Below are positions 1-9,200 of a stretch of DNA of 64,000 bases, in pieces. The first letter of the stretch is position 1, and each line of letters opens with the position of its first letter. Both the position numbers and the translations under genes were made by a program. The notes under the pieces are model-generated. The model searched no databases. It saw only the letters and a program-made list of their open reading frames with translations, and had not been told where the DNA came from. Origin of the DNA: Pannonibacter sp051860505 (GTDB taxonomy: Bacteria; Pseudomonadota; Alphaproteobacteria; Rhizobiales; Stappiaceae); NCBI RefSeq assembly GCF_051860505.1, contig NZ_JBHYDX010000009.1, positions 103,493 to 167,492 of the forward strand. The letters run 5' to 3'.

Positions 1-1056
1 CGATGCTTCGGCGGCCTGATACTGGCCCCAGGCGGAGATCACATTGGCGCGGATCCGGTCACGAACCACGTCCAGCTGGATCTGGGTGCGCCCCAGTTCC
101 TCTTTCGCCTGACGCACGCGCGACGACGTGGTGCCGCCCTGATAGATCGGTACCGAAACACGGCCGAACACGGACGCAGAGTTCGAGACCGCCACATTCG
201 AGGACGGGTTCCAAGACCGTTCGATCGATCCCTCGACGGAGACGGTCGGCAGCGCTTCGCCTTCGATGGTCTTCACGGCAAACTGTGCCGCGTCGACCAG
301 GTGCTGTGCCTGCCGGATCAGCGGCTGGCTTTCTTCGCTGGTCCTGAGGGCAACCTCGAGCGATTTCGGCACCAGCTTGCCAACCGGCGTGCTGGCCGAC
401 AGGCTGCGCGCCTCGATGCCGACGATCTGGCGGTAGATTGCCCGGCTGGAATTGAGATTGGCCATGGCGCTGTTGAGGCTCGCCTGCGCTTCCGCACGAC
501 GGGCTTCGGCCTGCGACACATCTGTCCGGGTGCCCTCGCCGACCTCGAACCGGTCACGGGCTGCCCGCACCTGCTCGGCCAGGAACTCCACGTCCGAGCG
601 CTGCAGCGAGACCAGGGCCGTGTCGCGAATAACGTTGACATAGATCTCGGCCGCCGAGAGCAGGATATCCTGCTCGGTGGCGCTGAGGCTTTCACGCTGT
701 GAACGGACAATCGCTTCGGCCTGGCGGGTCGAGTTGACCGTCCGGAAGCCACGGAACAGCGCCTGCTGCACGGTCAGCGAGATGGAGGCGTTGTTGCGGT
801 AGTTGCTAAAGCCAGATCCGCTCGAACGGATGCTGCCGACGCCAGCATTGGCGGTAATGGTCGGACGCCAGCCGGCAAGAGCCTGCGGCACGCGTTCATC
901 GACACCACGCAACTCGGCGCGCGCCGCGTTCAGCGTCGGGTTGTTGGCATAGGCCAGAGCCAGCGCCTCGGCGATGGTTTCTGCCCGGCTGCCGGAGACC
1001 GAGGCCATTGCGGCAAGGCCAACAACTGCGGCAGTCAGAGATACGCGAAAATACAC
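1..1056 (-). CDS. tolC: TolC-family outer membrane efflux protein (C-terminus beyond window)
   Basis: This is the outer-membrane channel of type I secretion systems and RND pumps. The 352 visible codons run off the left edge, so the C-terminal quarter or so is missing. The start is a GTG at 1056 preceded by AAGGGG nine bases upstream; no ATG start fits as well. Residues 1-25 (MYFRVSLTAAVVGLAAMASV, cut site near SRAET) form a signal peptide. The next segment, ETIAEALALAYANNPTLNAAR, is the typical first TolC repeat, and AAEIYVNVIRDTALVSLQRS is the coiled-coil hairpin part. The upstream neighbour on the same strand is pcm, a pairing common in alphaproteobacteria. Family is clear; which pump or secretion system it serves cannot be told here. 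Confidence 0.93.
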   Translation of the reverse strand, partial: MYFRVSLTAAVVGLAAMASVSGSRAETIAEALALAYANNPTLNAARAELRGVDERVPQALAGWRPTITANAGVGSIRSSGSGFSNYRNNASISLTVQQALFRGFRTVNSTRQAEAIVRSQRESLSATEQDILLSAAEIYVNVIRDTALVSLQRSDVEFLAEQVRAARDRFEVGEGTRTDVSQAEARRAEAQASLNSAMANLNSSRAIYRQIVGIEARSLSASTPVGKLVPKSLEVALRTSEESQPLIRQAQHLVDAAQFAVKTIEGEALPTVSVEGSIERSWNPSSNVAVSNSASVFGRVSVPIYQGGTTSSRVRQAKEELGRTQIQLDVVRDRIRANVISAWGQYQAAEAS

Positions 1057-1317
1057 TGAAGTCAGCCCCTTATGTCACGGACCCCCACCCGTGCCGAAAG
1101 ATGGTGGCAGTATAGCCACCGGAAACACCCTGCCTACCCCGAACGATCCGGAAGGATCGATATTCCGGCACCGTGCGGCACGGGAGCAACATGTTGCGAA
1201 ACGGTTAACAAGTCAAAGGCGAAAACTGGCTGGCTTGCACGCCTGTGCCGGGACTGGCGGCGGCCGCCAAACTCCGGGCAGGCAAGAGCGCAGACATACA
1301 GTCTGCCCGGATCCAGA

Positions 1318-1980
1318 TCAGAATACGAACTGATGCGCCTTTTCGAAGCCGGGCAGCAGATGCGCATTGGCATTGAAGCCGAAGCGGGCCCCGATGGTCT
1401 CGCCGGAATCCTGATAAAGACGCGCGACGCCGGCGCGGCCAAGGCCCTCGATCGCCACCAGGCGGCCGCCCGACTTCAGCTGACCAACCAGCGCTTCAGG
1501 AAGCACCTCGACGGCACCGTCGAGGACGATCACGTCATAGGGGCCTTCCGACGCACAGCCGGCGGTGAGCTTGCCCTCGACCACTGCGGCATTCTCGATG
1601 CCCAGTTCGACAAGGGTCGCCGATGCGCGTGCCGCAAGTTCCGAATCTTCCTCGACCATGACGACAGCTCCGGCCAGGCTTGCCAGCACGGCGGCGCTAT
1701 AGCCCGTCGAACCACCGACGACCAGAACCACATCCGTCGGCTTCACCAATGCCAGTTGGACCAGCTTGCCGAACACATGCGGCTTCATCAGATAGCGGTC
1801 CAGGCCGAGATCGGACACAAGGATGTCCTCATCGATATAGGCGACCGGGCGCTTGGAGGCTGCCACGAACATCTCGCGCGGGATACGCTCCATCGCATCG
1901 AGAATCCGGTTGTCGGTGACATCATTTGTCCGAAGCTGGTTGTCGACCATTTTCGTGCGAGACTGTGCATAATCAGCCAT
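1318..1980 (-). CDS. pcm: Protein-L-isoaspartate O-methyltransferase
   Basis: A 220-residue SAM-dependent methyltransferase of the PCMT family that starts repair of isoaspartyl residues. The N-terminus MADYAQSRTKMVDNQLRTND is typical of the alphaproteobacterial branch; the SAM-binding region is around VVLVVGGSTGYSAAVLA, followed by the acidic VEED of motif post-I. The glycine-rich loop reads VVGGSTGY rather than the usual EIGTGSGY. This divergence is common in the short branch found before tolC and raises the possibility that catalysis is altered. I chose ATG 1980; an in-frame ATG at 1992 would add four residues. tolC lies 261 bases downstream. A 9-bp inverted repeat (1273-1311) follows the stop but lacks a clear U-tract. 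Confidence 0.85.
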   Translation of the reverse strand: MADYAQSRTKMVDNQLRTNDVTDNRILDAMERIPREMFVAASKRPVAYIDEDILVSDLGLDRYLMKPHVFGKLVQLALVKPTDVVLVVGGSTGYSAAVLASLAGAVVMVEEDSELAARASATLVELGIENAAVVEGKLTAGCASEGPYDVIVLDGAVEVLPEALVGQLKSGGRLVAIEGLGRAGVARLYQDSGETIGARFGFNANAHLLPGFEKAHQFVF

Positions 1981-2271
1981 GGCGAGCCTCATGCCTTGCG
2001 CGGCCGCGCGGTGCGACCGTCCTCTTTCACCCGTTCCCTTAACGAGGCAGACCCGTGCTGACAAGGCCCACATGCGCTGCAACGCGGCCTCGTCCCCGCG
2101 TCATCGCGCCCCGCATGCCATTCGACCGGAGTTCAGCATCGGGATATCGGGCGTGTCGGGGGTCCAACCGACCAGGCTGCGCCCCTGTCACGAGGCATTT
2201 GTGCAAATTCGGTGACAGGGGATGCGCCAGCTCTTGACAGGACGATGCAACTCCTTGAAAAGGCACGCATC

Positions 2272-2345
2272 GGCCTCGTGGCGGAGTGGTGACGCAGCGG
2301 ATTGCAAATCCGTGAACCCCGGTTCGATTCCGGGCGAGGCCTCCA
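2272..2345 (+). tRNA. tRNA-Cys (anticodon GCA)
   Basis: The cloverleaf is complete. Acceptor strands GGCCTCG (2272-2278) and CGAGGCC (2335-2341) pair over 7 bp. The anticodon loop TTGCAAA carries GCA at 2304-2306. The T-arm contains GGTTCGATTCC, and CCA is encoded at 2343-2345. A TTGACA hexamer at 2234-2239 is correctly placed for a -35 box but the -10 region is poor. A hairpin terminator follows directly. Confidence 0.97.
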
Positions 2346-2353
2346 AGATCTTG

Positions 2354-2380
2354 AAAAGGCACCGGTTTCCGGTGCCTTTT
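2354..2380. terminator. Bidirectional terminator between tRNA-Cys and the GGDEF-EAL gene
   Basis: AAAAGGCACCGG-TTT-CCGGTGCCTTTT is a perfect 12-bp stem with a 3-base loop, A-tract on one side and T-tract on the other. It can therefore end both the rightward tRNA transcript and the leftward GGDEF-EAL transcript, whose stop codon is at 2404-2402. Confidence 0.88.
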
Positions 2381-2401
2381 CTGATTCAGATGCCTTCGGA
2401 A

Positions 2402-4726
2402 TCAGGGACCTTGGAAAACGAAGGCTGTCCCGAGTCTGGTCGCCAGATCCGACGGCGACATCGGCCGCGCGATCAGGAAGCCCTGGGCTTCGTCACAGCC
2501 TGCCTCGCGCAGGAACGCCAGTTGCTCCGGTGTCTCCACCCCTTCGGCAATCACCCGCAGATGCAGTTTGTGCCCGAGCGAGACGATGGCCTCGGCAATT
2601 CCGCGGCCGCTGCTGTCCTCCGCGACATCGCGAACAAAGGCCTGGTCGATCTTCAACCGGGAGACAGGGAACGACCGCAGGGCACTGAGACTGGAGTAGC
2701 CGGTGCCAAAGTCGTCGATCGCGAAGCGCACACCGATGCTGCACAGGTCATTCATGGTGGCGATTGCCTGCTCGACGTTCCGCATCAGCATGCTTTCCGT
2801 CAGCTCCAGTTCCAGCGCATGCGGGTCAAGGCCGGTGCGGTTGAGGATACCTTTCACCTGCTCTGCCCAGCCGCGCTGGGCGAACTGGCGCGCCGAAACA
2901 TTGACGCTCATGGTGACGGGCGGCAGCCCCTGGAGCTTCCAGGCCTGCGCCTGCCGGCACGCCATCTTCAGCACCTGCTTGCCAAGCGCATTGATCAGGC
3001 CGCCCTCTTCCGCAACAGGAATGAACAGATCCGGCGCCAGCAGGCCGCGCTCCGGATGCTGCCATCGAACGAGAGCCTCGACGCCGCAGATTTCACCGGT
3101 CAGCAGGTCGATCTGTGGCTGGTACTGCAACACGAACTCGCGGCGCGCGAGGCCGGCCCGGATCTCCTCCAGCAGGACGAGATTGGGGGCGCTCTCATCC
3201 GCGCGCAGCGGACTGTAGATCTCAAATGTGTTCCGGCCAGCCTGCTTGGCGCCATACATGGCCGCATCGGCATGAACCAGCAGTGTGTCTGCGTCCTCGC
3301 CATTCTGCGGATAGATGGCGATGCCCATGCTGCAGGTAACGTGAAAGGCTTGGCCGAGGACTTCGACCGGTTCTGCGATTGCCGCCCTGAGCCGGACAAG
3401 CAGAGACTGCAAGGCCGCCGGTTCTGCCGCCTCCCCGGTCAACAGCAGGACGAATTCATCTCCGCCAAGACGCAGCACCACATCGCTTGACCTCAAATGC
3501 GCCTTCATCCGCTCGGCAGCAATGACCAGAAGCTGGTCCCCGGCCGCGTGACCGAAGCTGTCGTTTACCGCCTTGAAATGATCAATGTCGAGAAACACGA
3601 CGGCAATACGTGGGGTCTGCGGCGAAGCCTGGCGAACCGCCCGATCCAGGCATTTTGCCAGCTGGCTGCGATTCGGCAATCCGGTCAGGGGGTCATGGTG
3701 TGCGAGGAAGCGGATCTGCTCTTCAGCCTGCTTGCGCTCGATTGCGATGGCCGCAATGCGTGCCGTGTCATTGATGAGGCGCAGTTCCGCCGGATCCGGT
3801 GCCTTGGGAACACGGGAGTAGATCGCGAATGTTCCAAGCACCTTACCGGCCAGCGACTTGATCGGTGTCGACCAGCAGGCACGAACTCCGCCCAGTTCGG
3901 CCAGGGCATGGAAATCAGCCCAGAGCGGATCGGTGAAGATGTCGGATACGATCACCTGCTCGCGCCGATAGGCCGCCGTGCCGCACGAGCCGATGCTGGG
4001 GCCGATCTCGATGCCGTCCACGAGCCGGGTGTATTCCGGATTGAGGCTCGGGGCGGCACCATGGCGCAGGTGAACCCCATCCTCGTCCAGCAGCAGGATC
4101 GAGCCAAGCAGCCCGTCGAGTTGATCCTCGATCAGGCGGACAAGGCAATCCAGCACTTCAGACAAGGGGGCGCTGGAGGAAATCATTTCCAGCACCTGAG
4201 CCTGGCCGTCCCGCAGCCGGTCAGCCTTCTTTCGCTCGGTGATATCACGGGAAATGCCGAAAACGCCGATCAGTTCCCCGGTCGAGGCGCGAAGCGGAAA
4301 CTTCGATGAAGCAAGCCAGCGCTTGCTGCCATTGGGCAGGACCACGAATTCTTCCTGGTCGATGATGGGCTTGTCGGTCCGCATCACCTGCTTGGCGTCG
4401 CGGTAGAAAGTCATGGCGATCGGAAAGGGATACAACTCAAGGTCCGTGCGCCCGATCAGGTCTTCCGCGCTCTCGAAGCCAAGGTCGCTTGCCATGGCAC
4501 GGTTCGCCATAATGAAGCGACAGTTCGTGTCCTTGACGAACATGTAGTCGGACACCTGGTCGACCATGGTGCGAAGCCATGTCTTTTCTTCGCGCAATAC
4601 ACGCAGAAACGATGCCTCGTTCGCATCCGCTTCGGCTTCCACCGCCTTTGCCACGGAGCCCGCACTTGTTCCGCGGTCGTCGTCTCTGACGATATCGTCT
4701 CCATAGGATGTCAAGCGAGCAGCCAT
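2402..4726 (-). CDS. PAS-GAF-GGDEF-EAL cyclic-di-GMP signalling protein
   Basis: A 774-residue soluble protein. A PAS/PAC module covers about residues 46-165 (VSDYMFVKDTNCRFIMANRA). A GAF domain covers about 178-332. GGDEF covers about 340-505, with the intact signature LGGDEF at about 440. EAL covers about 520-765 and keeps the EALVRWQHP motif and DDFGTGYSSL. Both the synthase signature GGDEF and the phosphodiesterase motifs EAL and DDFG are present, so it could make or break c-di-GMP, or one domain may be regulatory. No transmembrane segment is visible, so it senses through PAS and GAF in the cytoplasm. The ATG at 4726 has AGGGG eight bases upstream. It is monocistronic and ends at the shared terminator at 2354-2380. 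Confidence 0.93.
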   Translation of the reverse strand: MAARLTSYGDDIVRDDDRGTSAGSVAKAVEAEADANEASFLRVLREEKTWLRTMVDQVSDYMFVKDTNCRFIMANRAMASDLGFESAEDLIGRTDLELYPFPIAMTFYRDAKQVMRTDKPIIDQEEFVVLPNGSKRWLASSKFPLRASTGELIGVFGISRDITERKKADRLRDGQAQVLEMISSSAPLSEVLDCLVRLIEDQLDGLLGSILLLDEDGVHLRHGAAPSLNPEYTRLVDGIEIGPSIGSCGTAAYRREQVIVSDIFTDPLWADFHALAELGGVRACWSTPIKSLAGKVLGTFAIYSRVPKAPDPAELRLINDTARIAAIAIERKQAEEQIRFLAHHDPLTGLPNRSQLAKCLDRAVRQASPQTPRIAVVFLDIDHFKAVNDSFGHAAGDQLLVIAAERMKAHLRSSDVVLRLGGDEFVLLLTGEAAEPAALQSLLVRLRAAIAEPVEVLGQAFHVTCSMGIAIYPQNGEDADTLLVHADAAMYGAKQAGRNTFEIYSPLRADESAPNLVLLEEIRAGLARREFVLQYQPQIDLLTGEICGVEALVRWQHPERGLLAPDLFIPVAEEGGLINALGKQVLKMACRQAQAWKLQGLPPVTMSVNVSARQFAQRGWAEQVKGILNRTGLDPHALELELTESMLMRNVEQAIATMNDLCSIGVRFAIDDFGTGYSSLSALRSFPVSRLKIDQAFVRDVAEDSSGRGIAEAIVSLGHKLHLRVIAEGVETPEQLAFLREAGCDEAQGFLIARPMSPSDLATRLGTAFVFQGP

Positions 4727-5034
4727 TCAACGGCCCCTGTATTAACTTTCGAGTTTTCCCTCATTCAATCCAGACTTGCCAAATGAAACATAATTTCACG
4801 TTAAATCAAAGTTCGAAACCAGTTTGCTTTATGAATTATAGATAATATTTCTTAGCAACTCAGTTGCATCTTCCTCCATCTGCGTAAGTCACTGATGATG
4901 CACCAATTTCGTTGCAACCACGGCCATGTCGCATAGAAGCAAGATCGACCCGTTTGCAGTCTCCTCACACCGGCACGGATCAGATAGACAAGTGCACACA
5001 CGCCCGCTCAGGGCCAGGGAGGTGCAATTTCATC
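4727..5034. other. Divergent intergenic region between the GGDEF-EAL gene and cobC
   Basis: This 308-base gap is by eye the most AT-rich stretch of the window (about 4740-4860) and must hold the promoters for both flanking genes. It contains an 11-13-base dyad GCAAC-TCA-GTTGC (4855-4867) and a second GTTGCAAC palindrome near 4912. No cobalamin riboswitch landmarks are seen here, unlike at 16318-16516. Confidence 0.5.
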
Positions 5035-6036
5035 ATGCGGCATGGCGGTGATCTCGCGGAAGCCCGCGCAATTCATGGCGGCGAGCGCCATGACTGGCTT
5101 GATCTGTCGACAGGCATCAACCCGCATGCCTGGCCGGTCCCTGCGCAACTGGAGCACCGGTTCTGGACAGACCTGCCATCATCGGCGGATCTCGCCGACC
5201 TTTTGGCAGCGGCAAGGCATGCCTATGCAGTGCCATCCCACCTCGGACTGGTTGCCGCTCCAGGCACCCAGGCGATCCTGCCGCTGCTGCCCCGGCTGGC
5301 GCCGGAGGGACCTGTCGCCATCGTCAGTCCGACTTATTCCAGCCACGCTGATGCCTGGCGGAGAGCCGGACGCGAAATCCTGGAGATCCCCTCCGCTTTT
5401 GACGCGCCACCGGACACGAAAGTCCTGGTTCTGGTCAATCCGAACAATCCCGATGGCCGCCTGCTCGCGCCTTCAGCCCTGCTCCATCTTGCAAGCGAAA
5501 TGCAGGCGCGCGGCGGCCTTATCGTGGTGGACGAGGCTTTTGCCGATGTCGTCCCTGGCTTAAGCGTCCTGCCGCACCTGACCTGTGAGCCGGTGCTGGT
5601 GCTGCGGTCCTTCGGAAAGTTCTTCGGCCTTGCAGGCCTGCGGCTCGGGTTCCTGGCTGGTCGGCCCGACCTGGCGGACAAGGCGGCCATCATGCTGGAA
5701 AGCTGGGCGGTCAGCGGCCCGGCCCTGGCGCTTGGCCAGACTGCGCTCCGTGACACTGCCTGGCAGGACGCCATGCGGCGTCAGCTTGCCGACGAGATGG
5801 CCGACCTCACACTCGCCCTGTCGATGGCCGGCCTCACCGTGTTCGGCGGAACGGCCCTTTATGCTCTTGCCGGCCTGCGCAAGGCTGAGGCCCTGCACAC
5901 GGCCCTCGCCCGGCGCCACATCTGGACCCGGCGTTTTGAGCATTCCCCGACGTGGCTGCGGTTCGGACTGCCGGGAAGTCCGGCGGCACTGGTGCGGTTG
6001 AGCGGCGCTCTGGCCGAAGCCGTGACCGAGATCTGA
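5035..6036 (+). CDS. cobC: L-threonine-O-3-phosphate decarboxylase (CobC; Salmonella CobD)
   Basis: A PLP enzyme of aminotransferase fold class I that makes (R)-1-aminopropan-2-ol phosphate, the linker attached to the corrin ring in cobalamin synthesis. It has 333 residues from the ATG at 5035, with GGGAGG upstream; longer starts have no family match. Visible marks: DLSTGINPHAWP near residue 23, the PNNPDG motif near 136, VVDEAFAD near 164, and the PLP lysine K195 in RSFGKFFGLAGLRLGF. The next gene, cobD, starts three bases after the stop, and its product uses this enzyme's product. Naming differs between organisms: cobC here is cobD of Salmonella. Confidence 0.93.
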   Translation: MRHGGDLAEARAIHGGERHDWLDLSTGINPHAWPVPAQLEHRFWTDLPSSADLADLLAAARHAYAVPSHLGLVAAPGTQAILPLLPRLAPEGPVAIVSPTYSSHADAWRRAGREILEIPSAFDAPPDTKVLVLVNPNNPDGRLLAPSALLHLASEMQARGGLIVVDEAFADVVPGLSVLPHLTCEPVLVLRSFGKFFGLAGLRLGFLAGRPDLADKAAIMLESWAVSGPALALGQTALRDTAWQDAMRRQLADEMADLTLALSMAGLTVFGGTALYALAGLRKAEALHTALARRHIWTRRFEHSPTWLRFGLPGSPAALVRLSGALAEAVTEI

Positions 6037-6039
6037 CCC

Positions 6040-7014
6040 ATGCTGCTGGATCCCTTGCTGCTGTTTGTCCTGCTGGCGGCGCTTGCCATTGATGCCCTTG
6101 TCGGCGACCCGGACTGGCTGTGGCGCCGCCTGCCGCATCCCGTGGTCTGGATCGGCAGGCTGATTGCCTGGCTCGACACCAGCTTAAATCGCCCCGAGTG
6201 GACCGCCGGCACCCGCAAGACAGCCGGTGTTCTGGCACTTGTGATTCTGGTCACATTGGGGCTGGCGCTCGGTTCCCTGCTCCAGACCGCCCTGCTCTCT
6301 CTGCCGTTCGGCTGGATTGGCCTTGCCATCATTGCCAGCATCCTCCTGGCGCAGAACAGCCTTTACAGCCATGTCCGCGCGGTCGCTGATGGGCTCGAAG
6401 GGGATGGGCTGGCCGGCGGACAGCGGGCCGTGTCAATGATCGTCGGGCGAGATCCCGAGCAACTGGATACGGCCGGCGTTTCCAGGGCGGCCATCGAATC
6501 CTGTGCCGAGAATTTCTCCGACGGAGTTGTTGCCCCCGTCGTCTGGTTTGCCCTCCTCGGCTTACCAGGCCTCATCGCCTACAAGGCCGTCAACACCGCC
6601 GATTCCATGATCGGCCACAAGACCCAGCGGCATCAGGCCTTCGGCTGGGCCTCTGCCCGCTTCGACGACCTCGTCAACCTGCCGGCCTCGCGCCTGTCTG
6701 CCTTGTTCATCGCGCTGGCTGCACCGCTGGCGGGCGGCTCGACCGCGCGTGCCCTCGCGTGTGTCGCCCGCGATGCCGGGCAGCACCGCTCCCCCAATGC
6801 CGGCTGGCCGGAAGCCGCCATGGCCGGGGCGCTGGACATTGCACTTGCCGGCCCCCGCGCCTATGCCACCTACAGGGTCGAGGACCCGTTCATGAACCCA
6901 ACCGGCAACAAGGTGATCGGCGCCGGGGAAATCCGGCGCGCGCTTCGGGTGCTTGCAGGGGCTTGCGTCATCGAGGCAATGCTGGTTCTGATACTCGCCT
7001 TGGTGCTTTTCTGA
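6040..7014 (+). CDS. cobD: Adenosylcobinamide-phosphate synthase (CobD/CbiB)
   Basis: A 324-residue integral membrane protein that joins aminopropanol or its phosphate to adenosylcobyric acid. The N-terminus LLALAIDALVGDPDWLWRRLPHPVVWIG is diagnostic for CbiB, followed by VSMIVGRDPEQLD and the conserved AIESCAENFSDGVVAPVVWF, then KAVNTADSMIGH. Several hydrophobic helices are visible (about residues 1-18, 70-110, 165-185, 300-324). It is translationally close to cobC (3-base gap) and runs toward the oppositely oriented cobQ operon. Confidence 0.95.
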   Translation: MLLDPLLLFVLLAALAIDALVGDPDWLWRRLPHPVVWIGRLIAWLDTSLNRPEWTAGTRKTAGVLALVILVTLGLALGSLLQTALLSLPFGWIGLAIIASILLAQNSLYSHVRAVADGLEGDGLAGGQRAVSMIVGRDPEQLDTAGVSRAAIESCAENFSDGVVAPVVWFALLGLPGLIAYKAVNTADSMIGHKTQRHQAFGWASARFDDLVNLPASRLSALFIALAAPLAGGSTARALACVARDAGQHRSPNAGWPEAAMAGALDIALAGPRAYATYRVEDPFMNPTGNKVIGAGEIRRALRVLAGACVIEAMLVLILALVLF

Positions 7015-7052
7015 AGGGGTGTCCCTTCGTTCCTCTCACCTGCGACCCGTCC

Positions 7053-7658
7053 ATGCTCCCCTTCTCCGCAGCCGCTGAAACCAACAAAACGCCGATCCTC
7101 ACCATTCTCAAGAATGCCTTCGCCGATGTGGCCCGGGTGCTGGAAATCGCCAGCGGCACCGGCCAGCACGCGGTGCATTTTGCCAGGAACCTGCCGCATC
7201 TGACCTGGCAACCGAGCGACATTCCCGAGCATCTGGCAGGCCTGGAACAGCGGATCATCGAGACCGATCTCGAAAATCTGTACGAGCCCATCGGCCTTGA
7301 CGTGCGCGACCTGCCCTGGCCGACGCCCGACCAGGACGCGGACGACGCCTTTGACGGCATCTTCACCGCCAACAGCCTGCACATCATGAGCTGGGCCGGG
7401 GTCGAGGCCTTCTTCGCCGGCGTTGACGAAACGCTCGCCTCGGGCGGCACGCTCGCCATCTATGGCGCGATGAAATACGGCGGCGCCTTCACCACGCCGA
7501 GCAACGAGGCCTTCGACCAGAGCCTGCGCAAGAAGGATCCGGAGAGCGGCCTGCGCGATTTCGAGGCCATCGACGCGCTCGCCCGCAGCATCGGCCTGAC
7601 GCTCGTCGCCGATCATGCCATGCCGGCGAACAACCAGTTGCTGGTGTATAGGCGCTGA
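7053..7658 (+). CDS. DUF938-family SAM-dependent methyltransferase-like protein
   Basis: A 201-residue class I methyltransferase of the DUF938 family. The start MLPFSAAAETNKTPILTIL resembles the family consensus in which the residues before NK-PI begin the protein. The SAM loop is VLEIASGTGQHAVHFA (about residues 29-44), followed by WQPSDI and a GIFTANSLHIMSW motif near 107. The substrate is not known. It lies 38 bases after cobD in the same direction and may be read through from the cob genes. It converges on cobQ with only a 22-base gap. No link to cobalamin is established; co-location is the only hint. Confidence 0.85.
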   Translation: MLPFSAAAETNKTPILTILKNAFADVARVLEIASGTGQHAVHFARNLPHLTWQPSDIPEHLAGLEQRIIETDLENLYEPIGLDVRDLPWPTPDQDADDAFDGIFTANSLHIMSWAGVEAFFAGVDETLASGGTLAIYGAMKYGGAFTTPSNEAFDQSLRKKDPESGLRDFEAIDALARSIGLTLVADHAMPANNQLLVYRR

Positions 7659-7680
7659 GGACTGGCGTAGAGGACTGGCG

Positions 7681-9165
7681 TTACCGCTGCTGCGCCAAAT
7701 GAAGGATCTGATCCGTATCCAGCACCGCCTCCAGATGCCGGGCCAGATCGTCCAGAATCGCGTCGATCCGCTTGTTGTAGGCAAGGTCCGACACGGCGCC
7801 GAAGCCTGACAGGAAGGCCGTGCGGTACGCGTCGTCCGTGAAAAGGCCGTGAAGGTAGGTCCCTGTGACCCGCCCGTCGGTTGACGATGCGCCGTCCACT
7901 CTCGGCGCAGCGCCCTCGCCGTCGAGGCGGAACACCGGGCGAGCACAGTCCGCCCCCGTGGTGCGACCGATGTGGATCTCGTAACCGCTGACGCTTGCCC
8001 CGCTTGCCAGATGCGTGCCCGTCGCCTTGACCAACGACTTGTCAGCCGTCAGCACCGTCTCGACATCAAGGTATCCCAGCCCCTCGACCGTCCCGGCCCT
8101 GCCCTCGATCCCCTCGGGATCGGAAATGGTACGCCCGAGCATCTGGTAACCGCCGCAGATCCCGAGCACATGGCCGCCGCGCCGGTGATGCGCCTTCAGG
8201 TCGATATCCCAGCCCTGCGCCCGGCAGAATTCCAGATCACCGATGGTCGACTTGGACCCAGGCAGCAGGACCAGATCCGCATCCAGAGGAAGCGGCGACC
8301 CGGGTGGAACCAGCTCCAGCGTGACATCAGGCTCCAGGCGCAAAGGGTCGAGATCATCAAAATTGGCGATCCTGGAGATGATGGGGACGACGACCTTGAT
8401 CGGGCCATTGCCTTCCCCTCGCGCCAGATCCAGCGCATCCTCCGCCGGCAGCTTGCCTGCGTCCGCAAACCAAGGCACGACACCCAGCGCCGTCCAGCCC
8501 GTGCGGGTGACGATTTCCTGCATTCCCTCGTCGAACAGCGAGGGGTCGCCGCGAAACCGGTTGATGAAGAACGCCTTGATCCGCGCCCGCTCGGCCGCCT
8601 CCAGCACCGCATGGGTGCCGACCACCGAGGCGATGACGCCGCCCCGGTCGATGTCGCCGCACAGGATCACGGGCAGGTCGGCCGCCTCGGCAAAACCCAT
8701 GTTGGCGATGTCGCCGGCCCGCAGGTTGATCTCGGCCGGGCTGCCGGCACCTTCGACGATCACCAGATCCGCCGTTGCGGCAAGATGTGAAAAACTCTCC
8801 AGAACCTTCGGCAGAAGCTCGGCCTTGCGGGTGCCGTACTCGCGCGCGCGCATCGTGCCGAAGCGCTTGCCCTGCACGATCACCTGCGCACCCGTGTCCG
8901 TCTCCGGCTTCAGGAGCACCGGGTTCATGTGCACGCTCAAGGGCCTGCGACACGCCATCGCCTGCAGCGCCTGCGCCCGGCCGATCTCACCGCCATCGGC
9001 GGTGACAGCGGCGTTGTTCGACATGTTCTGCGGCTTGAACGGGGCAACCTTCATGCCCCGGTTGGCAAACAACCGGCACAGGCCCGCCACGATCAGGCTC
9101 TTGCCGACATTCGAGCCTGTGCCCTGGATCATCAGGGCGGGTGTGCGGGATCGCTCATCAACCAC
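7681..9165 (-). CDS. cobQ: Cobyric acid synthase
   Basis: A glutamine-dependent amidase of about 494 residues that amidates the b, d, e and g side chains of the adenosylated corrin ring. The N-terminal ATP-binding half starts with MIQGTGSNVGKSLIVAGLCR. The C-terminal class I glutaminase domain has its nucleophile in GHVLGICGGYQMLGR, and ends with the histidine segment GTYLHGLFTDD. The start is uncertain: GTG 9165 has GGAG nine bases upstream and is preferred; a TTG at 9180 in the same frame would add five residues. It is the last gene of the hupE-cobU-cobW-cobN-cobO-cobQ operon, with a gap of 35 bases to cobO. Confidence 0.95.
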   Translation of the reverse strand: MVDERSRTPALMIQGTGSNVGKSLIVAGLCRLFANRGMKVAPFKPQNMSNNAAVTADGGEIGRAQALQAMACRRPLSVHMNPVLLKPETDTGAQVIVQGKRFGTMRAREYGTRKAELLPKVLESFSHLAATADLVIVEGAGSPAEINLRAGDIANMGFAEAADLPVILCGDIDRGGVIASVVGTHAVLEAAERARIKAFFINRFRGDPSLFDEGMQEIVTRTGWTALGVVPWFADAGKLPAEDALDLARGEGNGPIKVVVPIISRIANFDDLDPLRLEPDVTLELVPPGSPLPLDADLVLLPGSKSTIGDLEFCRAQGWDIDLKAHHRRGGHVLGICGGYQMLGRTISDPEGIEGRAGTVEGLGYLDVETVLTADKSLVKATGTHLASGASVSGYEIHIGRTTGADCARPVFRLDGEGAAPRVDGASSTDGRVTGTYLHGLFTDDAYRTAFLSGFGAVSDLAYNKRIDAILDDLARHLEAVLDTDQILHLAQQR

Positions 9166-9200
9166 GGGACCTGTCTCCAAGCCGGACCGGACACATGTCC

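Noticed and set aside
4727..5034. Possible second cobalamin riboswitch before cobC
   Set aside because: None of the aptamer landmarks (GCCACTG box, GGGAAGG, GCTGCCCCCGC) is present.
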